From positions 1 to 34,010 of the forward strand of contig CAKVND010000019.1 in the NCBI GenBank assembly GCA_934777245.1: DNA of 34,010 bases. The letters run 5' to 3'. Origin of the DNA: an uncultured Candidatus Melainabacteria bacterium. Lineage in GTDB: Bacteria > Cyanobacteriota > Vampirovibrionia > Gastranaerophilales > Gastranaerophilaceae. This document shows positions 14,994 through 23,484 of this stretch, in pieces; position 1 is the stretch's first letter; each line of letters begins with the position of its first letter. The position numbers were made by a program, and so were the translations under genes. The notes beneath the pieces were generated by a model. It was given only the letters and a program-made list of their open reading frames with translations. It did not search any database and was not told the DNA's origin.

Positions 14994-15992
14994 ATGAGTA
15001 AAAAGAGCGAAAAATTAAATATCATGGTAGACGATATTTCTGACGAAGGCGTAGACTTTCATAGTATAGAGCCTGCCGATGATGACGAAGAATCAATTGC
15101 GATTGAAGAACCTAAAACTCAAGAGAATTTAAACACAGTAAATTCTGATGATTCAGTAAGGATTTATCTTCAACAAATTGGTAAAATTCCGCTTCTTTCT
15201 GCTCAAGAAGAACTCGAAGTTGCAAAAAAAATATATGAAACTCAAAGCGAAATTGCACGTAAAGTTCTTATTAATGCGAATTTAAGACTTGTTGTAAGTA
15301 TTGCTAAAAAGTATATTGGGCGCGGACTTTCTTTCTTGGATTTGATTCAAGAAGGCAACATGGGTTTAATTAAGGCTACAGAAAAATTTGATTATACAAA
15401 GGGATATAAATTCTCAACTTATGCTACTTGGTGGATTCAACAATCTATTACAAGAGCAATTGCGGATAAAGCTCGTATTATCAGACTCCCAATCCACTTG
15501 ATTGAATCTATTAACAAAATTAAGAAGGCTACAATGGATTTGACTACTGAGCTGGGAAGAATTCCTAACAAACAAGAAATTGCTGAAAAAATGGGAATTC
15601 CTGTTGCTAAGTTGACTTCAATTATTAAATCGACTCAGTCTACAATTAGTATTGACACTCCAACAGGTCAAAAAGATGATTCAAACAAGATTATTGATTA
15701 TATTGTTGATGAATCTACAATCACACCTGATTCACTTGTTTCACAAGAAAGCATGCTGGATGATATTAAAAATATGCTTGATCAATTGAGTCAAAAAGAA
15801 CGAGATGTCTTGATTTTGAGATTTGGTTTGAATAACAATGGAAACAAAAAGACTTTGGATGAAATCGGTTCTATTTATGGAGTTTCGAGAGAAAGAATTC
15901 GTCAAATCGAAAACCGTGCAATTTCTAAATTAAAGAAATTGTGTAAGAATAAAAATTTGACATCAGGATTAAGAAATTATTTTGGAGAATAA
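14994..15992 (+). CDS. rpoD: RNA polymerase sigma factor, RpoD/SigA type (probably primary)
   Basis: The 332-residue protein directs RNA polymerase to -10/-35 promoters. It has an acidic, short N-terminal region without a full region 1.1, region 1.2 ([20 protein letters not shown]), region 2 ([59 protein letters not shown]), region 3 ([13 protein letters not shown]) and region 4 ([27 protein letters not shown]). The -10-recognising part of region 2 is the standard one. AAAGGA seven bases before the ATG fixes the start. It closes the nadA-rlmB-rpoD operon. A second RpoD-like gene lies at 20001; this one, better conserved and with a longer acidic N-terminus, is the better candidate for the housekeeping factor, though this cannot be proven from sequence. 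Confidence 0.93.
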   Translation: MSKKSEKLNIMVDDISDEGVDFHSIEPADDDEESIAIEEPKTQENLNTVNSDDSVRIYLQQIGKIPLLSAQEELEVAKKIYETQSEIARKVLINANLRLVVSIAKKYIGRGLSFLDLIQEGNMGLIKATEKFDYTKGYKFSTYATWWIQQSITRAIADKARIIRLPIHLIESINKIKKATMDLTTELGRIPNKQEIAEKMGIPVAKLTSIIKSTQSTISIDTPTGQKDDSNKIIDYIVDESTITPDSLVSQESMLDDIKNMLDQLSQKERDVLILRFGLNNNGNKKTLDEIGSIYGVSRERIRQIENRAISKLKKLCKNKNLTSGLRNYFGE

Positions 15993-16035
15993 TTTGTAGT
16001 CCTATAAATAGTATTCAACTTTTTTATCTTCCTCT

Positions 16036-16063
16036 TTGTTATTCTAATCTGTTATTGTATAAT
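16036..16063 (+). promoter_or_regulatory. Sigma-70 promoter of plsY
   Basis: TTGTTA (16036-16041), a 16-base spacer and a perfect TATAAT (16058-16063) precede plsY, with start near 16070 and a leader of about 25 bases holding GAGGAGG. It sits in a 102-bp gap after rpoD; no terminator for the rpoD operon is clear. Confidence 0.6.
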
Positions 16064-16094
16064 ACAAAATATGATAAAATTGAGGAGGACATAG

Positions 16095-16703
16095 ATGTTA
16101 TTTAAATGTTTAGAACTTTTAACTGTTGCAGTTATTGCATATTTAATCGGTTCAATTCCAACAGGATATATTATTGTAAAAGCTAAAACCGGTCAAGATA
16201 TCAGAACCGTTGGTTCAGGTTCAACAGGCGCAACAAATGTAAAAAGAGTATTAGGCAAAAACTATTTCTTTTTAGTAATGCTTTTAGACGCACTAAAGGG
16301 AGCATTACCTGTAGTCTTGGCAAAACTATTTGCAACAGTTGGTTTATCACTGGGCTTAGCTCCTGTAATCGCTGCCGTAGCTGTAATTATCGGACATAGC
16401 AAGTCTGTATTTTTACAATTTAAAGGAGGAAAATCTGTTGCTTCTGGGGTTGGAACTATTTTAGCTTTGAACTGGATTGTTGGCATAATAATTGCACTGG
16501 TTTGGGGCGTAATTACTTACACAACCAAATATGTTTCAGTTGGCTCAATTATTGCATTACTTATTTCTCCATTGTTAATGTACTTTTTGCATTCACCAAT
16601 CGCTTATGTTGCATACTGCGCAATAGGTGCAATTTACATAGTTTATTTACATAGAGAAAATATTAAACGCCTAATCAATGGAAATGAAAATAAAGTGAGA
16701 TAA
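16095..16703 (+). CDS. plsY: Glycerol-3-phosphate acyltransferase PlsY
   Basis: PlsY moves an acyl group from acyl-phosphate to glycerol-3-phosphate, the first step of membrane phospholipid synthesis, at the inner membrane. The 202-residue protein is an integral membrane enzyme with about five hydrophobic segments. The family motifs are all visible: YLIGSIPTGYIIVK near the N-terminus, the VGSGSTGATNVKRVLGK loop, the HSKSVFLQFKGGKSVASGVG loop and YLHRENIKRL at the C-terminus. These three cytosolic loops form the active site. GAGGAGG seven bases before the ATG is the ribosome binding site. It is a single-gene unit with its own promoter and a shared bidirectional terminator. The partner plsX is not nearby. 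Confidence 0.95.
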   Translation: MLFKCLELLTVAVIAYLIGSIPTGYIIVKAKTGQDIRTVGSGSTGATNVKRVLGKNYFFLVMLLDALKGALPVVLAKLFATVGLSLGLAPVIAAVAVIIGHSKSVFLQFKGGKSVASGVGTILALNWIVGIIIALVWGVITYTTKYVSVGSIIALLISPLLMYFLHSPIAYVAYCAIGAIYIVYLHRENIKRLINGNENKVR

Positions 16704-16732
16704 AAATTAAAATTTAATCAAATTTTAAAATT

Positions 16733-16771
16733 AAAAGGGGCTTCATTAATAAATATGAATGCCCCTTTTTT
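16733..16771. terminator. Bidirectional terminator between plsY and gcvPB
   Basis: AAAAGGGGC (16733-16741) pairs with GCCCCTTTT (16761-16769), extended inward by TTCAT and ATGAA. The plus strand ends in a T-run (16765-16771) for plsY, and the minus strand in TTTTAATTTT for gcvPB. The gcvPB stop codon lies four bases beyond the stem. Confidence 0.8.
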
Positions 16772-16772
16772 A

Positions 16773-18197
16773 TTATTCTTTAAATGTTAAATCCGGATGA
16801 CGCGCTGCTAAAGTTTCATCAACTTTTTTAATCGGAGTTTTTTGTGGTGATTTCAAAACTTCTTCAGGATTTTCTTCAATTTCTTTCGCAATTTTTAGCA
16901 TTGTATCAACGAAATCATCCAAAACTCGTTTAGATTCAGATTCTGTAGGCTCAATCATAATTGCTTCATGTACAATCAATGGGAAATAAACCGTTGGCGG
17001 ATGACAATTAGAATCCATTAAACGTTTTGCAATACCTAATGTTGAAACGCCTTGGTGATGTTGTTTTTCTCCGGACAAAACAAATTCGTGCATACAAGGC
17101 TCATCATAAGGTAAATCATAAGCACCTTTTAGTTTTTCCTTTAAGTAATTTGCATTCAAAACAGCGTCAGCGCTTGCCAATTTTAAATTATTACCCATCA
17201 TTAAAATATAAGCGTAAGCTCTAACAAGAACACCGAAATTGCCGTAAAAACTTCTTACTTTTCCGATAGAATGTTTAATATCGTAATTTCTATAATATTT
17301 TCCATTTGCACATTCAATTATCGGAGACGGCAAGTATTCTCTTAATTTTTCTACTACACCAACAGGACCTGCTCCAGGGCCTCCACCACCGTGAGGAGTT
17401 GCAAAAGTTTTATGAAGATTTAAATGCACAACATCAAATCCCATTAATGCAGGATTTGTCCAGCCCATAATAGCATTAAAATTAGCACCGTCGTAATAAA
17501 GAAGTGAGCCATTATCATGCATTAATTTTGAAATTTCTAAAACATTTTCTTCAAAAATGCCCAGCGTATTAGGGTTTGTCATCATAATAGCCGCAACATC
17601 AGAATCTAAAAGCTCTTTCAAGTTTTCAATATCAACTTGTCCTTTTTCGTTTGATTTAACTTGAACAATATCAAATCCGCACATCTTCGCGCTTGCAGGA
17701 TTTGTACCATGCGCAGAATCAGGAACTAAAACTTTTTTTCTGTTCAATTCCCCTTTGGTTTCAAAGTATTTTTTTACAACCATCATTCCGGTTAATTCAC
17801 CATGCGCTCCGGCTGCAGGTTGTAAAGTCATAGCATCCATGCCGGTAATTTTCTTCAAAGCTTCTTGAAGTTTATACATAAGCTCCAAAGCACCTTGAGA
17901 ATCATCGTCAGATTGTAATGGATGTAAATTTGTAAACCCTTCCAATGAAGCTAAAAATTCATTAACCTTTGGATTGTATTTCATAGTACAAGAACCAAGC
18001 GGATAAAAACCTTTTTCTATACAGAAATTGCGATCGCTTAATTCTTTGTAATGGCGCATAACTTCCAATTCACTTAGTTGTGGAAGTCCTATTTCGCCAT
18101 CTCTTAACATTTCTTGCGAAAGATAATCTCCTAAAGTGGCATTACTGCCAAATCCGATACCTTCTACCCCATTAGATTTTTCAAATATTGTTTTCAT
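16773..18197 (-). CDS. gcvPB: Glycine dehydrogenase (decarboxylating) subunit 2
   Basis: This is the C-terminal half of the two-chain type of glycine cleavage P-protein, a pyridoxal-phosphate enzyme that decarboxylates glycine and passes the aminomethyl group to H-protein lipoate. The 474 residues include YPLGSCTMKYNPK, LQPAAGAHGELTG, PDSAHGTNPASA and the cofactor lysine K263 in HLNLHKTFATPHGGGGPG. The C-terminal HPPTVYFPLIVHEAIMIEPT segment is also typical. The other half (gcvPA) and gcvT/gcvH are absent from the window, which is unusual since they are normally adjacent. The ATG lies inside the end of the sigma-factor gene (17-base overlap), so both are on one transcript. No glycine riboswitch precedes it. 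Identity is certain; whether the whole system is present cannot be judged here. Confidence 0.95.
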   Translation of the reverse strand: MKTIFEKSNGVEGIGFGSNATLGDYLSQEMLRDGEIGLPQLSELEVMRHYKELSDRNFCIEKGFYPLGSCTMKYNPKVNEFLASLEGFTNLHPLQSDDDSQGALELMYKLQEALKKITGMDAMTLQPAAGAHGELTGMMVVKKYFETKGELNRKKVLVPDSAHGTNPASAKMCGFDIVQVKSNEKGQVDIENLKELLDSDVAAIMMTNPNTLGIFEENVLEISKLMHDNGSLLYYDGANFNAIMGWTNPALMGFDVVHLNLHKTFATPHGGGGPGAGPVGVVEKLREYLPSPIIECANGKYYRNYDIKHSIGKVRSFYGNFGVLVRAYAYILMMGNNLKLASADAVLNANYLKEKLKGAYDLPYDEPCMHEFVLSGEKQHHQGVSTLGIAKRLMDSNCHPPTVYFPLIVHEAIMIEPTESESKRVLDDFVDTMLKIAKEIEENPEEVLKSPQKTPIKKVDETLAARHPDLTFKE

Positions 18198-18825
18198 TAT
18201 TCAAGCTTTCCTGTTTTAATAATTCTTTTTTTACTTTGTCTAACGCATTTTGGATAATTCTCGAGATTCTCGACTGAGAAATATTAAATTCTGCCGATAT
18301 ATCTTTAAGTTTTTTATCGTAAAAATACTTCGCTTCAATCAATTCTTGTTCTCTTTGTGAAAGTTTTTTCATAACTTCACAAATTCTGTTTTTAAGTTCA
18401 ACTATTTCGGCTTTTTCTTCCGGAGTTCTATGATTATCCTTGATTAAAGTAGGATTTTCTGCGTCTGCCATTTCTTCTATAGAAAGAATTGTTTTGTAAA
18501 CAGCATCCTTGATTTTTTCATGCTCCAAAGATGTTTCTTGATTTTTCATAACATACCATTTGTAGCGACGGCGCATTTCATTTCTGATTGCCCATTTTAT
18601 CGCTTTTGTAAGATATGCTGTTGTGTATAAATCTTTATTTCTTGAATTATTGACAAGATAATAAACAGTATAGTTGGCAAGGCTGATAACTTCTGAAAGC
18701 TCAATAAGCCCAAGGTTTGAGAATTTTTTGTATTCAACCTTGGAGATGGTTTCGACTAATTCTTTGTATTGCGCCAAATTAGCTCGTTCTTCTCTATTTC
18801 TGTTTATTGACTCTATATCTTTCAT
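18181..18825 (-). CDS. Sigma-70 family factor of the FliA/SigB (group 3) type
   Basis: The 214-residue protein lacks region 1. Residues about 30-92 are a diverged region 2 (YKKFSNLGLIELSEVISLAN, YTTAYLTKAIKWAIRNEMRR, the usual place of F.TYA....RGAI..E.R). The linker contains SIEEM and TPEEKAE, the layout of alternative sigma factors, and residues about 145-205 are a clear region 4 (LSQREQELIEAKYFYDKKLK, DISAEFNISQSRISRIIQNA). The polymerase-binding part of region 2 departs from consensus, so promoter specificity cannot be read off. It could be the partner of the FlgM-like protein at 3587, or a stress or envelope factor. It is co-transcribed with gcvPB, an odd pairing. The start at 18825 has only AAGG one base before the ATG and lies about seven bases after a candidate -10. 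Confidence 0.85.
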   Translation of the reverse strand: MKDIESINRNREERANLAQYKELVETISKVEYKKFSNLGLIELSEVISLANYTVYYLVNNSRNKDLYTTAYLTKAIKWAIRNEMRRRYKWYVMKNQETSLEHEKIKDAVYKTILSIEEMADAENPTLIKDNHRTPEEKAEIVELKNRICEVMKKLSQREQELIEAKYFYDKKLKDISAEFNISQSRISRIIQNALDKVKKELLKQESLNNENNI

Positions 18826-18832
18826 ACCTTAT

Positions 18833-18862
18833 ATGATACCAGAAAATATAGTAAAAATGCAA
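18833..18862 (-). promoter_or_regulatory. Candidate promoter of the group-3 sigma gene, leaderless spacing
   Basis: On the minus strand TTGCAT (18862-18857), 18 bases, TATCAT (18838-18833), then seven bases to the ATG. Transcription would begin at or one base before the start codon. It lies in the 52-bp gap after mraY. Confidence 0.45.
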
Positions 18863-18877
18863 CATTGCAACAGAATT

Positions 18878-19837
18878 TTATAATACGTAATTCAAGACCA
18901 CTGCAATTACAGAAAGAATAAATGATACAAGCGTAAATTCTTTAACAATTCTAGTTTCAGAGTGTCCGCATAATTCAAAATGATGATGTATTGGAGACAT
19001 TTTAAAAATTCTTTTGCCTGTTAATTTAAAACTCGTAACTTGAATTATTACAGACAAAGTCTCTATTACAAAAATACCTCCAAAAAACGCAAGCAACAAT
19101 TCACATCTGCCAACTACAGCAAGCGTTCCTAATAATCCACCCAACGCTAAAGAACCTGTATCACCCATAAACACTTGAGCTTTTGGTTTATTATATTTTA
19201 AAAACCCTATCAAAGCACCAATTACAGTCGCCGCAACAATAGCCACTGCATTATGTCCGCCCATAAAAGCAATAATGCCGCAAGCTAAAAACGCAGGAAT
19301 TCCTGTAGCCGCTGCCAAACCGTCAAGTCCGTCAGTTAAATTATAAGCGTTAGACGCACCGGTTACGACAAAAACCGTAAAAATAGGATACAAAAATCCA
19401 AGATCAAAATCACGAGAGCCAAGAGTTATAACTGTTCCGTAAGTTTGCATAGCATAAACTGTCGGAATAAGCGCAATCAAAATTTGTCTAACAAGTTTTC
19501 CGCGAGGACTTAAACCTTTGTTTTCGTGTCCTTTAATTTTCAAATAATCATCTTGAAAACCTGCTAATGCCATAAACAAAAGAGTTATAATAATAATCCA
19601 AGCTGAATTATCCATTTGTTGCGCCATTAACAAAGTTATAATAGAAGCAATTATAATCGCTGCAATTATAAAAACACCACCTGTAGTAGGAGTTCCTGCT
19701 TTTTTTGCGTGAGCTTCCGGCGCAACATCAAGGATGTATTGCCCGATTGTTTTCTTTTTCAAAAAATCAATATAAGGTACGCCAAATAACAAGCATAAAA
19801 CCATACTCATTAATAAAGCCACTGCAAACATTATCAT
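18878..19837 (-). CDS. mraY: Phospho-N-acetylmuramoyl-pentapeptide transferase
   Basis: MraY transfers phospho-MurNAc-pentapeptide to undecaprenyl phosphate, making lipid I for peptidoglycan at the inner membrane. The 319-residue protein has about ten hydrophobic helices and all cytosolic active-site loops: KKAGTPTTGG near residue 45, the Asp pair in GFQDDYLKIK, NKGLSPRGKL, the metal-binding NLTDGLDGLA, FMGDTGSLALGG and the histidine motif MSPIHHHFELCG near the C-terminus. Length and motif order are normal. AGGAG ten bases before the ATG supports the start. mraY usually lies in the mur/fts cluster; here it is alone, between divergent sigma genes, with its own promoter. It is followed by the group-3 sigma gene after 52 bp. 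Confidence 0.97.
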   Translation of the reverse strand: MIMFAVALLMSMVLCLLFGVPYIDFLKKKTIGQYILDVAPEAHAKKAGTPTTGGVFIIAAIIIASIITLLMAQQMDNSAWIIIITLLFMALAGFQDDYLKIKGHENKGLSPRGKLVRQILIALIPTVYAMQTYGTVITLGSRDFDLGFLYPIFTVFVVTGASNAYNLTDGLDGLAAATGIPAFLACGIIAFMGGHNAVAIVAATVIGALIGFLKYNKPKAQVFMGDTGSLALGGLLGTLAVVGRCELLLAFFGGIFVIETLSVIIQVTSFKLTGKRIFKMSPIHHHFELCGHSETRIVKEFTLVSFILSVIAVVLNYVL

Positions 19838-19879
19838 AATTTCGTATCTCCTGTGTTTATTCTGTTCTTTGTTAGCTCA

Positions 19880-19908
19880 ATTCTACCTCATACTAATATT
19901 ATTGTCTA
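19880..19908 (-). promoter_or_regulatory. Sigma-70 promoter of mraY
   Basis: On the minus strand TAGACA (19908-19903), a 17-base spacer and TAGAAT (19885-19880), each five of six to consensus, lie about 42 bases before the mraY start. The divergent sigma gene at 20001 must have its own promoter in 19910-19985, but no good box pair could be identified there. Confidence 0.55.
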
Positions 19909-20000
19909 GAAGAGATAATAAAGTTTAAAAAAAAATTTATAATGGAACTTTTTCATAAAAAACTTGTCTTATATATTGAAATAGCAAGAGGAGATGAGAA

Positions 20001-20924
20001 ATGACAAGAGCGTTAAACAGTATAGAATATATTGATAAATCTGATTTTGAGAATGAAAATCCTAAAACTTTTAGCTCTATCGTTAACAATGACGATATTT
20101 TACAAATGTATCTAAAAGAAATTGGCAGGAAAAAAATGCTTACAAAAGCAGATGAAGCAGAGTTAGGCAAAGCAATTCAAGAAGGAAACTCGCAAGAGAG
20201 AGAAAATGCAAAAAAACAACTTGTTCAAGCGAACTTACGATTAGTTGTCAGCATAGCAAAAAAATACATAGGGCAAGGTGTTTTATTTATGGATTTAGTG
20301 CAAGAAGGCTCATTAGGATTAATCAAAGCTGCTGAAAAGTTTGATTACAAAAAAAATTTTAAATTTTCAACTTACGCAACTTGGTGGATTAAACAAACAA
20401 TAATTAGAGCGATTTCAAACCATTCAAGAACAATAAGAATTCCTGTACATATGTTAGAAAAAATTCGAAGATATAAAAAAGCTTGTTCGATTGCTTCAAT
20501 TAATGAAAATTTAGAATCTGATGAAGAAACTATTTCAAAACTTTCAGGTCTGGATTCAAAAAAAATAAACGAAGTTAAACGCGCACTAAAACGGGAACCC
20601 GTAAGTTTAGATACTTATGTTACAGATGATTTATGTATTCAAGATTATGTGGAAGATACTTCATATTCTTCACCTGAAAACAATGCCCAAAAAACATTAC
20701 AACAAAAAGATATTGTAAAACTTCTTAAAACACTCGATAAACGAGAAGAAGAAATTATTAAAAAACGATTCGGCATTGATAATAATGAGCCTAAGACTTT
20801 AGAACAAATAGGACACTCACTTGGATTTTCAAAAGAAAGAATTAGACAGTTGGAAAATCTCGCAATTCAGAAATTAAGGAAGGTTGAACGAGTTGAAGAT
20901 TTAAAAAGTTATTTGGAAAATTAA
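20001..20924 (+). CDS. RpoD-like sigma factor (group 2 type)
   Basis: The 307-residue protein has nearly no region 1.1, then region 1.2 ([20 protein letters not shown]), region 2 ([59 protein letters not shown]), region 3 ([13 protein letters not shown]) and region 4 ([25 protein letters not shown]). The -10-recognising helix is nearly that of the primary factor at 14994, so both should read similar promoters; several near-identical RpoD-type factors are typical of the cyanobacterial lineage. The region 3-4 linker is more divergent. AGGAG with eight bases spacing gives a firm start. It stands alone ahead of the nuo operon, separated by a strong hairpin. Confidence 0.92.
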   Translation: MTRALNSIEYIDKSDFENENPKTFSSIVNNDDILQMYLKEIGRKKMLTKADEAELGKAIQEGNSQERENAKKQLVQANLRLVVSIAKKYIGQGVLFMDLVQEGSLGLIKAAEKFDYKKNFKFSTYATWWIKQTIIRAISNHSRTIRIPVHMLEKIRRYKKACSIASINENLESDEETISKLSGLDSKKINEVKRALKREPVSLDTYVTDDLCIQDYVEDTSYSSPENNAQKTLQQKDIVKLLKTLDKREEEIIKKRFGIDNNEPKTLEQIGHSLGFSKERIRQLENLAIQKLRKVERVEDLKSYLEN

Positions 20925-20933
20925 GAAGAAGAA

Positions 20934-20966
20934 AACGTGCTTTGTTACTAATCAACAAAGCACGTT
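20934..20966 (+). other. Perfect 13-bp hairpin after the second RpoD-like gene
   Basis: AACGTGCTTTGTT (20934-20946) and its exact complement (20954-20966) flank a seven-base loop, ten bases after the stop codon. Its position suggests a terminator or 3' stabiliser, but no T-run follows on either strand. The rest of 20967-21092 is AT-rich leader of the nuo operon with TATAAT hexamers at 20994 and 21011 that lack good -35 partners. Confidence 0.55.
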
Positions 20967-21092
20967 GAATATGCAAATAAATGTTCAAAAAAATATAATC
21001 AGTTGGAGCATATAATTTTAGTTAATATTACATCATAATATCTTTATATAGTAATATTTTAAGGTAGAATATCCTAAGAAGGATGCAAGCTG

Positions 21093-21446
21093 ATGAAAGA
21101 ACTTGTTTGTTTAGCAATATTTATAATTTTAGCGACACTTTTTGCAGTAGCAATGGTAATTGCAGGCTTTATTTGTCAATACAGAAAAAAATCAGTTGTA
21201 AAAAACGAAACTTATGAATGTGGCATTGCACCTTCTATGGATGCCCGAATTGAGTTTGATGTTAAATATTTTAATTACGCAATACTATTTTTGATTTTTG
21301 ATATCGAAACCATTTTTCTTTACCCGTTTGCAGTCTCAATAAACGCATTGGGCTTATTTGCAATTGTTGAAGCTTTTGTTTTTATCGCACTATTGTTAGG
21401 CGGTTTATTCTTTGCTATAAACAAGAAAATGTTAAGGTGGTTATAA
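21093..21446 (+). CDS. nuoA: NADH-quinone oxidoreductase-type subunit A
   Basis: NuoA is a small membrane subunit at the junction of the membrane arm and the quinone-binding region. The 117-residue protein has three transmembrane helices and the family motifs [20 protein letters not shown] (loop between helices 1 and 2) and [18 protein letters not shown] with the conserved acidic residues of helix 2. AAGGA nine bases before the ATG sets the start. It opens an eleven-gene operon and its stop overlaps nuoB by one base. Length and topology are standard, and no other family shares the ECG and DIE motifs. Confidence 0.95.
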   Translation: MKELVCLAIFIILATLFAVAMVIAGFICQYRKKSVVKNETYECGIAPSMDARIEFDVKYFNYAILFLIFDIETIFLYPFAVSINALGLFAIVEAFVFIALLLGGLFFAINKKMLRWL

Positions 21447-21979
21447 TGAATTTTGTAGTAACTTCAATTGATACAGTTCTTAACTGGAGCAGGGCAAATT
21501 CTTTATGGCCTCTTACTTTTGCAACATCTTGTTGTGGAATTGAAATGATGCAAACAGTAGCTTCCGATAACGACATTGCAAGATTTGGTTCTGAAGTATT
21601 TAGAGGCTCACCTCGTCAAGCAGATTTACTGATATGCGCAGGAACGATTACGCATAAAATGGCTCCTGTTCTTTTAAGATTATATGAACAAATGCCTGAG
21701 CCTAAATACGTTATAGCAATGGGCGCTTGCACATGCGGTGGTGGAATGTTTGCAGAAACTTCTTATTCGGTTGTTAACGGAATTGATAAAATTATTCCTG
21801 TAGATATTTATTTACCAATGTGTCCGCCAAGACCCGAAGCCTTAATCGATGCGGTCAGAAAATTGCAAAATAAGATTAAAAAAGAATCCATTATGGACAG
21901 AAAAAGTTTTGTAAATTCTCATGCTTCTAACTTAGAAGAAAAAAATGGAATGCTAGAACTAAAAGGAGGCGCGCAATGA
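21446..21979 (+). CDS. nuoB: NADH-quinone oxidoreductase-type subunit B (N2 cluster)
   Basis: NuoB carries the terminal [4Fe-4S] cluster N2 that passes electrons to quinone. The start at 21446 gives the usual TAATG overlap with nuoA and has AAGGTGG five bases upstream; a GTG three codons earlier is less likely. In the 177-residue protein the cluster ligands are C29 and C30 ([10 protein letters not shown]), C95 (MGACTCGGG) and C126 ([10 protein letters not shown]). The [16 protein letters not shown] segment is typical. The last 25 residues after KLQNKI are a variable tail. The nuoC start lies in its stop codon (ATGA). Confidence 0.97.
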   Translation: MNFVVTSIDTVLNWSRANSLWPLTFATSCCGIEMMQTVASDNDIARFGSEVFRGSPRQADLLICAGTITHKMAPVLLRLYEQMPEPKYVIAMGACTCGGGMFAETSYSVVNGIDKIIPVDIYLPMCPPRPEALIDAVRKLQNKIKKESIMDRKSFVNSHASNLEEKNGMLELKGGAQ

Positions 21980-22410
21980 ACTGGAATGAATTTATGCGAG
22001 TTTTTAATGATTGCGAACTCAATGGGGACAAAATTATAATTAAAACCAAATTACACGACGCATTAAAATTTATTGTTGATAATTATTCTTATAATATTTT
22101 AAAAGAAATTATTGCAAATGATGCAGGTGAAGGTAAAACAGAGCTTATTTATCATTTATATTCAACTGATGATGAAGAAAATTTGTTTCTTGCGATTGTT
22201 GTACAAAATGAAATTGAATCCGTAACAGATTTATTTAAATCTGCAATTGCCGACGAAAACGAGATTTTCGACTTATTTGGCGTTAAATTTATAGGGAATC
22301 CCGATTTAAAACGACTGTACATGCCGGAAGATTGGAAAGGTTTCCCACTCCGCAAAGATTATATTCAAGATGATACGAGGTTAGCGTGGAATGACGACAA
22401 CGAAGCTTAA
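21976..22410 (+). CDS. nuoC: NADH-quinone oxidoreductase-type subunit C (30 kDa)
   Basis: NuoC is a peripheral-arm subunit that joins with NuoD at the membrane interface and has no cofactor. The 144-residue protein is acidic. Its second half holds the family signature [20 protein letters not shown] followed by [16 protein letters not shown]. The N-terminal half is poorly conserved, as usual, and shorter than in E. coli-type CD fusions. AAAGGAGG precedes the ATG, which overlaps the nuoB stop. Translation of nuoD begins 20 bases before its end. Confidence 0.95.
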   Translation: MNWNEFMRVFNDCELNGDKIIIKTKLHDALKFIVDNYSYNILKEIIANDAGEGKTELIYHLYSTDDEENLFLAIVVQNEIESVTDLFKSAIADENEIFDLFGVKFIGNPDLKRLYMPEDWKGFPLRKDYIQDDTRLAWNDDNEA

Positions 22411-23482
22411 ATTAAATCTCGGACCGCAACATCCGTCTACGCATGGTGTTCTTCGCCTTATTTTAGAACTGGAGGGCGAAAAGATTTTGTCATGCGAACC
22501 TGATGTGGGTTATCTTCACCGCGGAATGGAAAAAATGGCAGAAAAACTTAATTATATCCAATATTTACCTTGTGTGGACAGAATTGATTATTTAGCAGGT
22601 TTTTTCTATTCTCAACTACTTTGTGATATTGTTGAAAAAGCAATGAATGTAGAGCTTACGGATAAAGTCCGAGCAATACGTGTTATGCTATTGGAACTCA
22701 ACCGAATTTCATCACACTTACTTTGGATTGGCGCATTTTTAATGGATTTAGGCGCAGTTTCTCCGTTTTTCTACGCTTTTAGAGAACGTGAAATGATTTT
22801 AAGATATTTTGAACGCTTAACCGGTCAAAGAATGATGTACAACTATTTTCAATTCGGCGGAGTGCGTAAAGATATTGATTATTTAGAAGATGTAGAAGAA
22901 ATACTTTCCATTTTGCCTGAAAAATTGGACGATTACGAAAAACTGATTACAGATAATCCGATTGTCTTAAGAAGAACTGTCGGCAAAGGGGTTTTAGATA
23001 AAGAAAAAGCCTTTAACTACGGAATTACCGGCGTTAATTTAAGAGCAAGCAATGTTGATTTGGATTTCAGAAATCAAGATACTTTATATAAAGGATTTGA
23101 TTTTAGAACAATTGTTATGGATGAAAAAGATTCTTGGGCAAGATATAAAGCAAGAATTTTAGAAATTAAAGAGAGCATGAATATTGTTCATCAAGCTTTA
23201 GACTATTTGAAAAAAGCTGATAAACTGGAACAAAAATTGATTAATCCGATTAATTTAAAATTACCTGAAGGTGAATATCATTCTCAAATAGAAGCACCAA
23301 GAGGGTTGGCAAGTTGTTATGTTAAATCCGACGGTTCTGATAAACCTTATCGTTTAAAATGGCGCACAGGCTCATATTATGCGGTAAATCTTTTAAGAGA
23401 ATTACTTGATGGAGAATACTTAAACGACGCTATTGCAATAGCAGGTTCTTTAGATATAATTTTGCCAGAGGTTGATAAGTAG
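22391..23482 (+). CDS. nuoD: NADH-quinone oxidoreductase-type subunit D (49 kDa)
   Basis: NuoD descends from the large subunit of NiFe hydrogenases and forms the quinone pocket with NuoB. The 363-residue protein contains LNLGPQHPSTHGVLRL, GYLHRGMEKMAE, the NRISSHLLWIGAF region, GQRMMYNYFQFGGVRKD and a C-terminus IILPEVDK. The hydrogenase metal cysteines are absent, as expected of a complex I subunit. It is slightly shorter than most NuoD at the N-terminus because the start (22391) lies inside nuoC; no earlier Met with better context exists. nuoH follows after two bases. Confidence 0.96.
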   Translation: MTTTKLKLNLGPQHPSTHGVLRLILELEGEKILSCEPDVGYLHRGMEKMAEKLNYIQYLPCVDRIDYLAGFFYSQLLCDIVEKAMNVELTDKVRAIRVMLLELNRISSHLLWIGAFLMDLGAVSPFFYAFREREMILRYFERLTGQRMMYNYFQFGGVRKDIDYLEDVEEILSILPEKLDDYEKLITDNPIVLRRTVGKGVLDKEKAFNYGITGVNLRASNVDLDFRNQDTLYKGFDFRTIVMDEKDSWARYKARILEIKESMNIVHQALDYLKKADKLEQKLINPINLKLPEGEYHSQIEAPRGLASCYVKSDGSDKPYRLKWRTGSYYAVNLLRELLDGEYLNDAIAIAGSLDIILPEVDK

Positions 23483-23484
23483 AA

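Noticed and set aside
18198..18260. Glycine riboswitch before gcvPB
   Set aside because: The start codon lies inside the upstream sigma-factor gene, and no paired aptamer-like conserved elements are seen there.
19910..19990. Promoter of the sigma gene at 20001
   Set aside because: TATAAT- and TATATT-like hexamers occur but none has a -35 box at 16-18 bases, and in such AT-rich DNA single boxes are not evidence.
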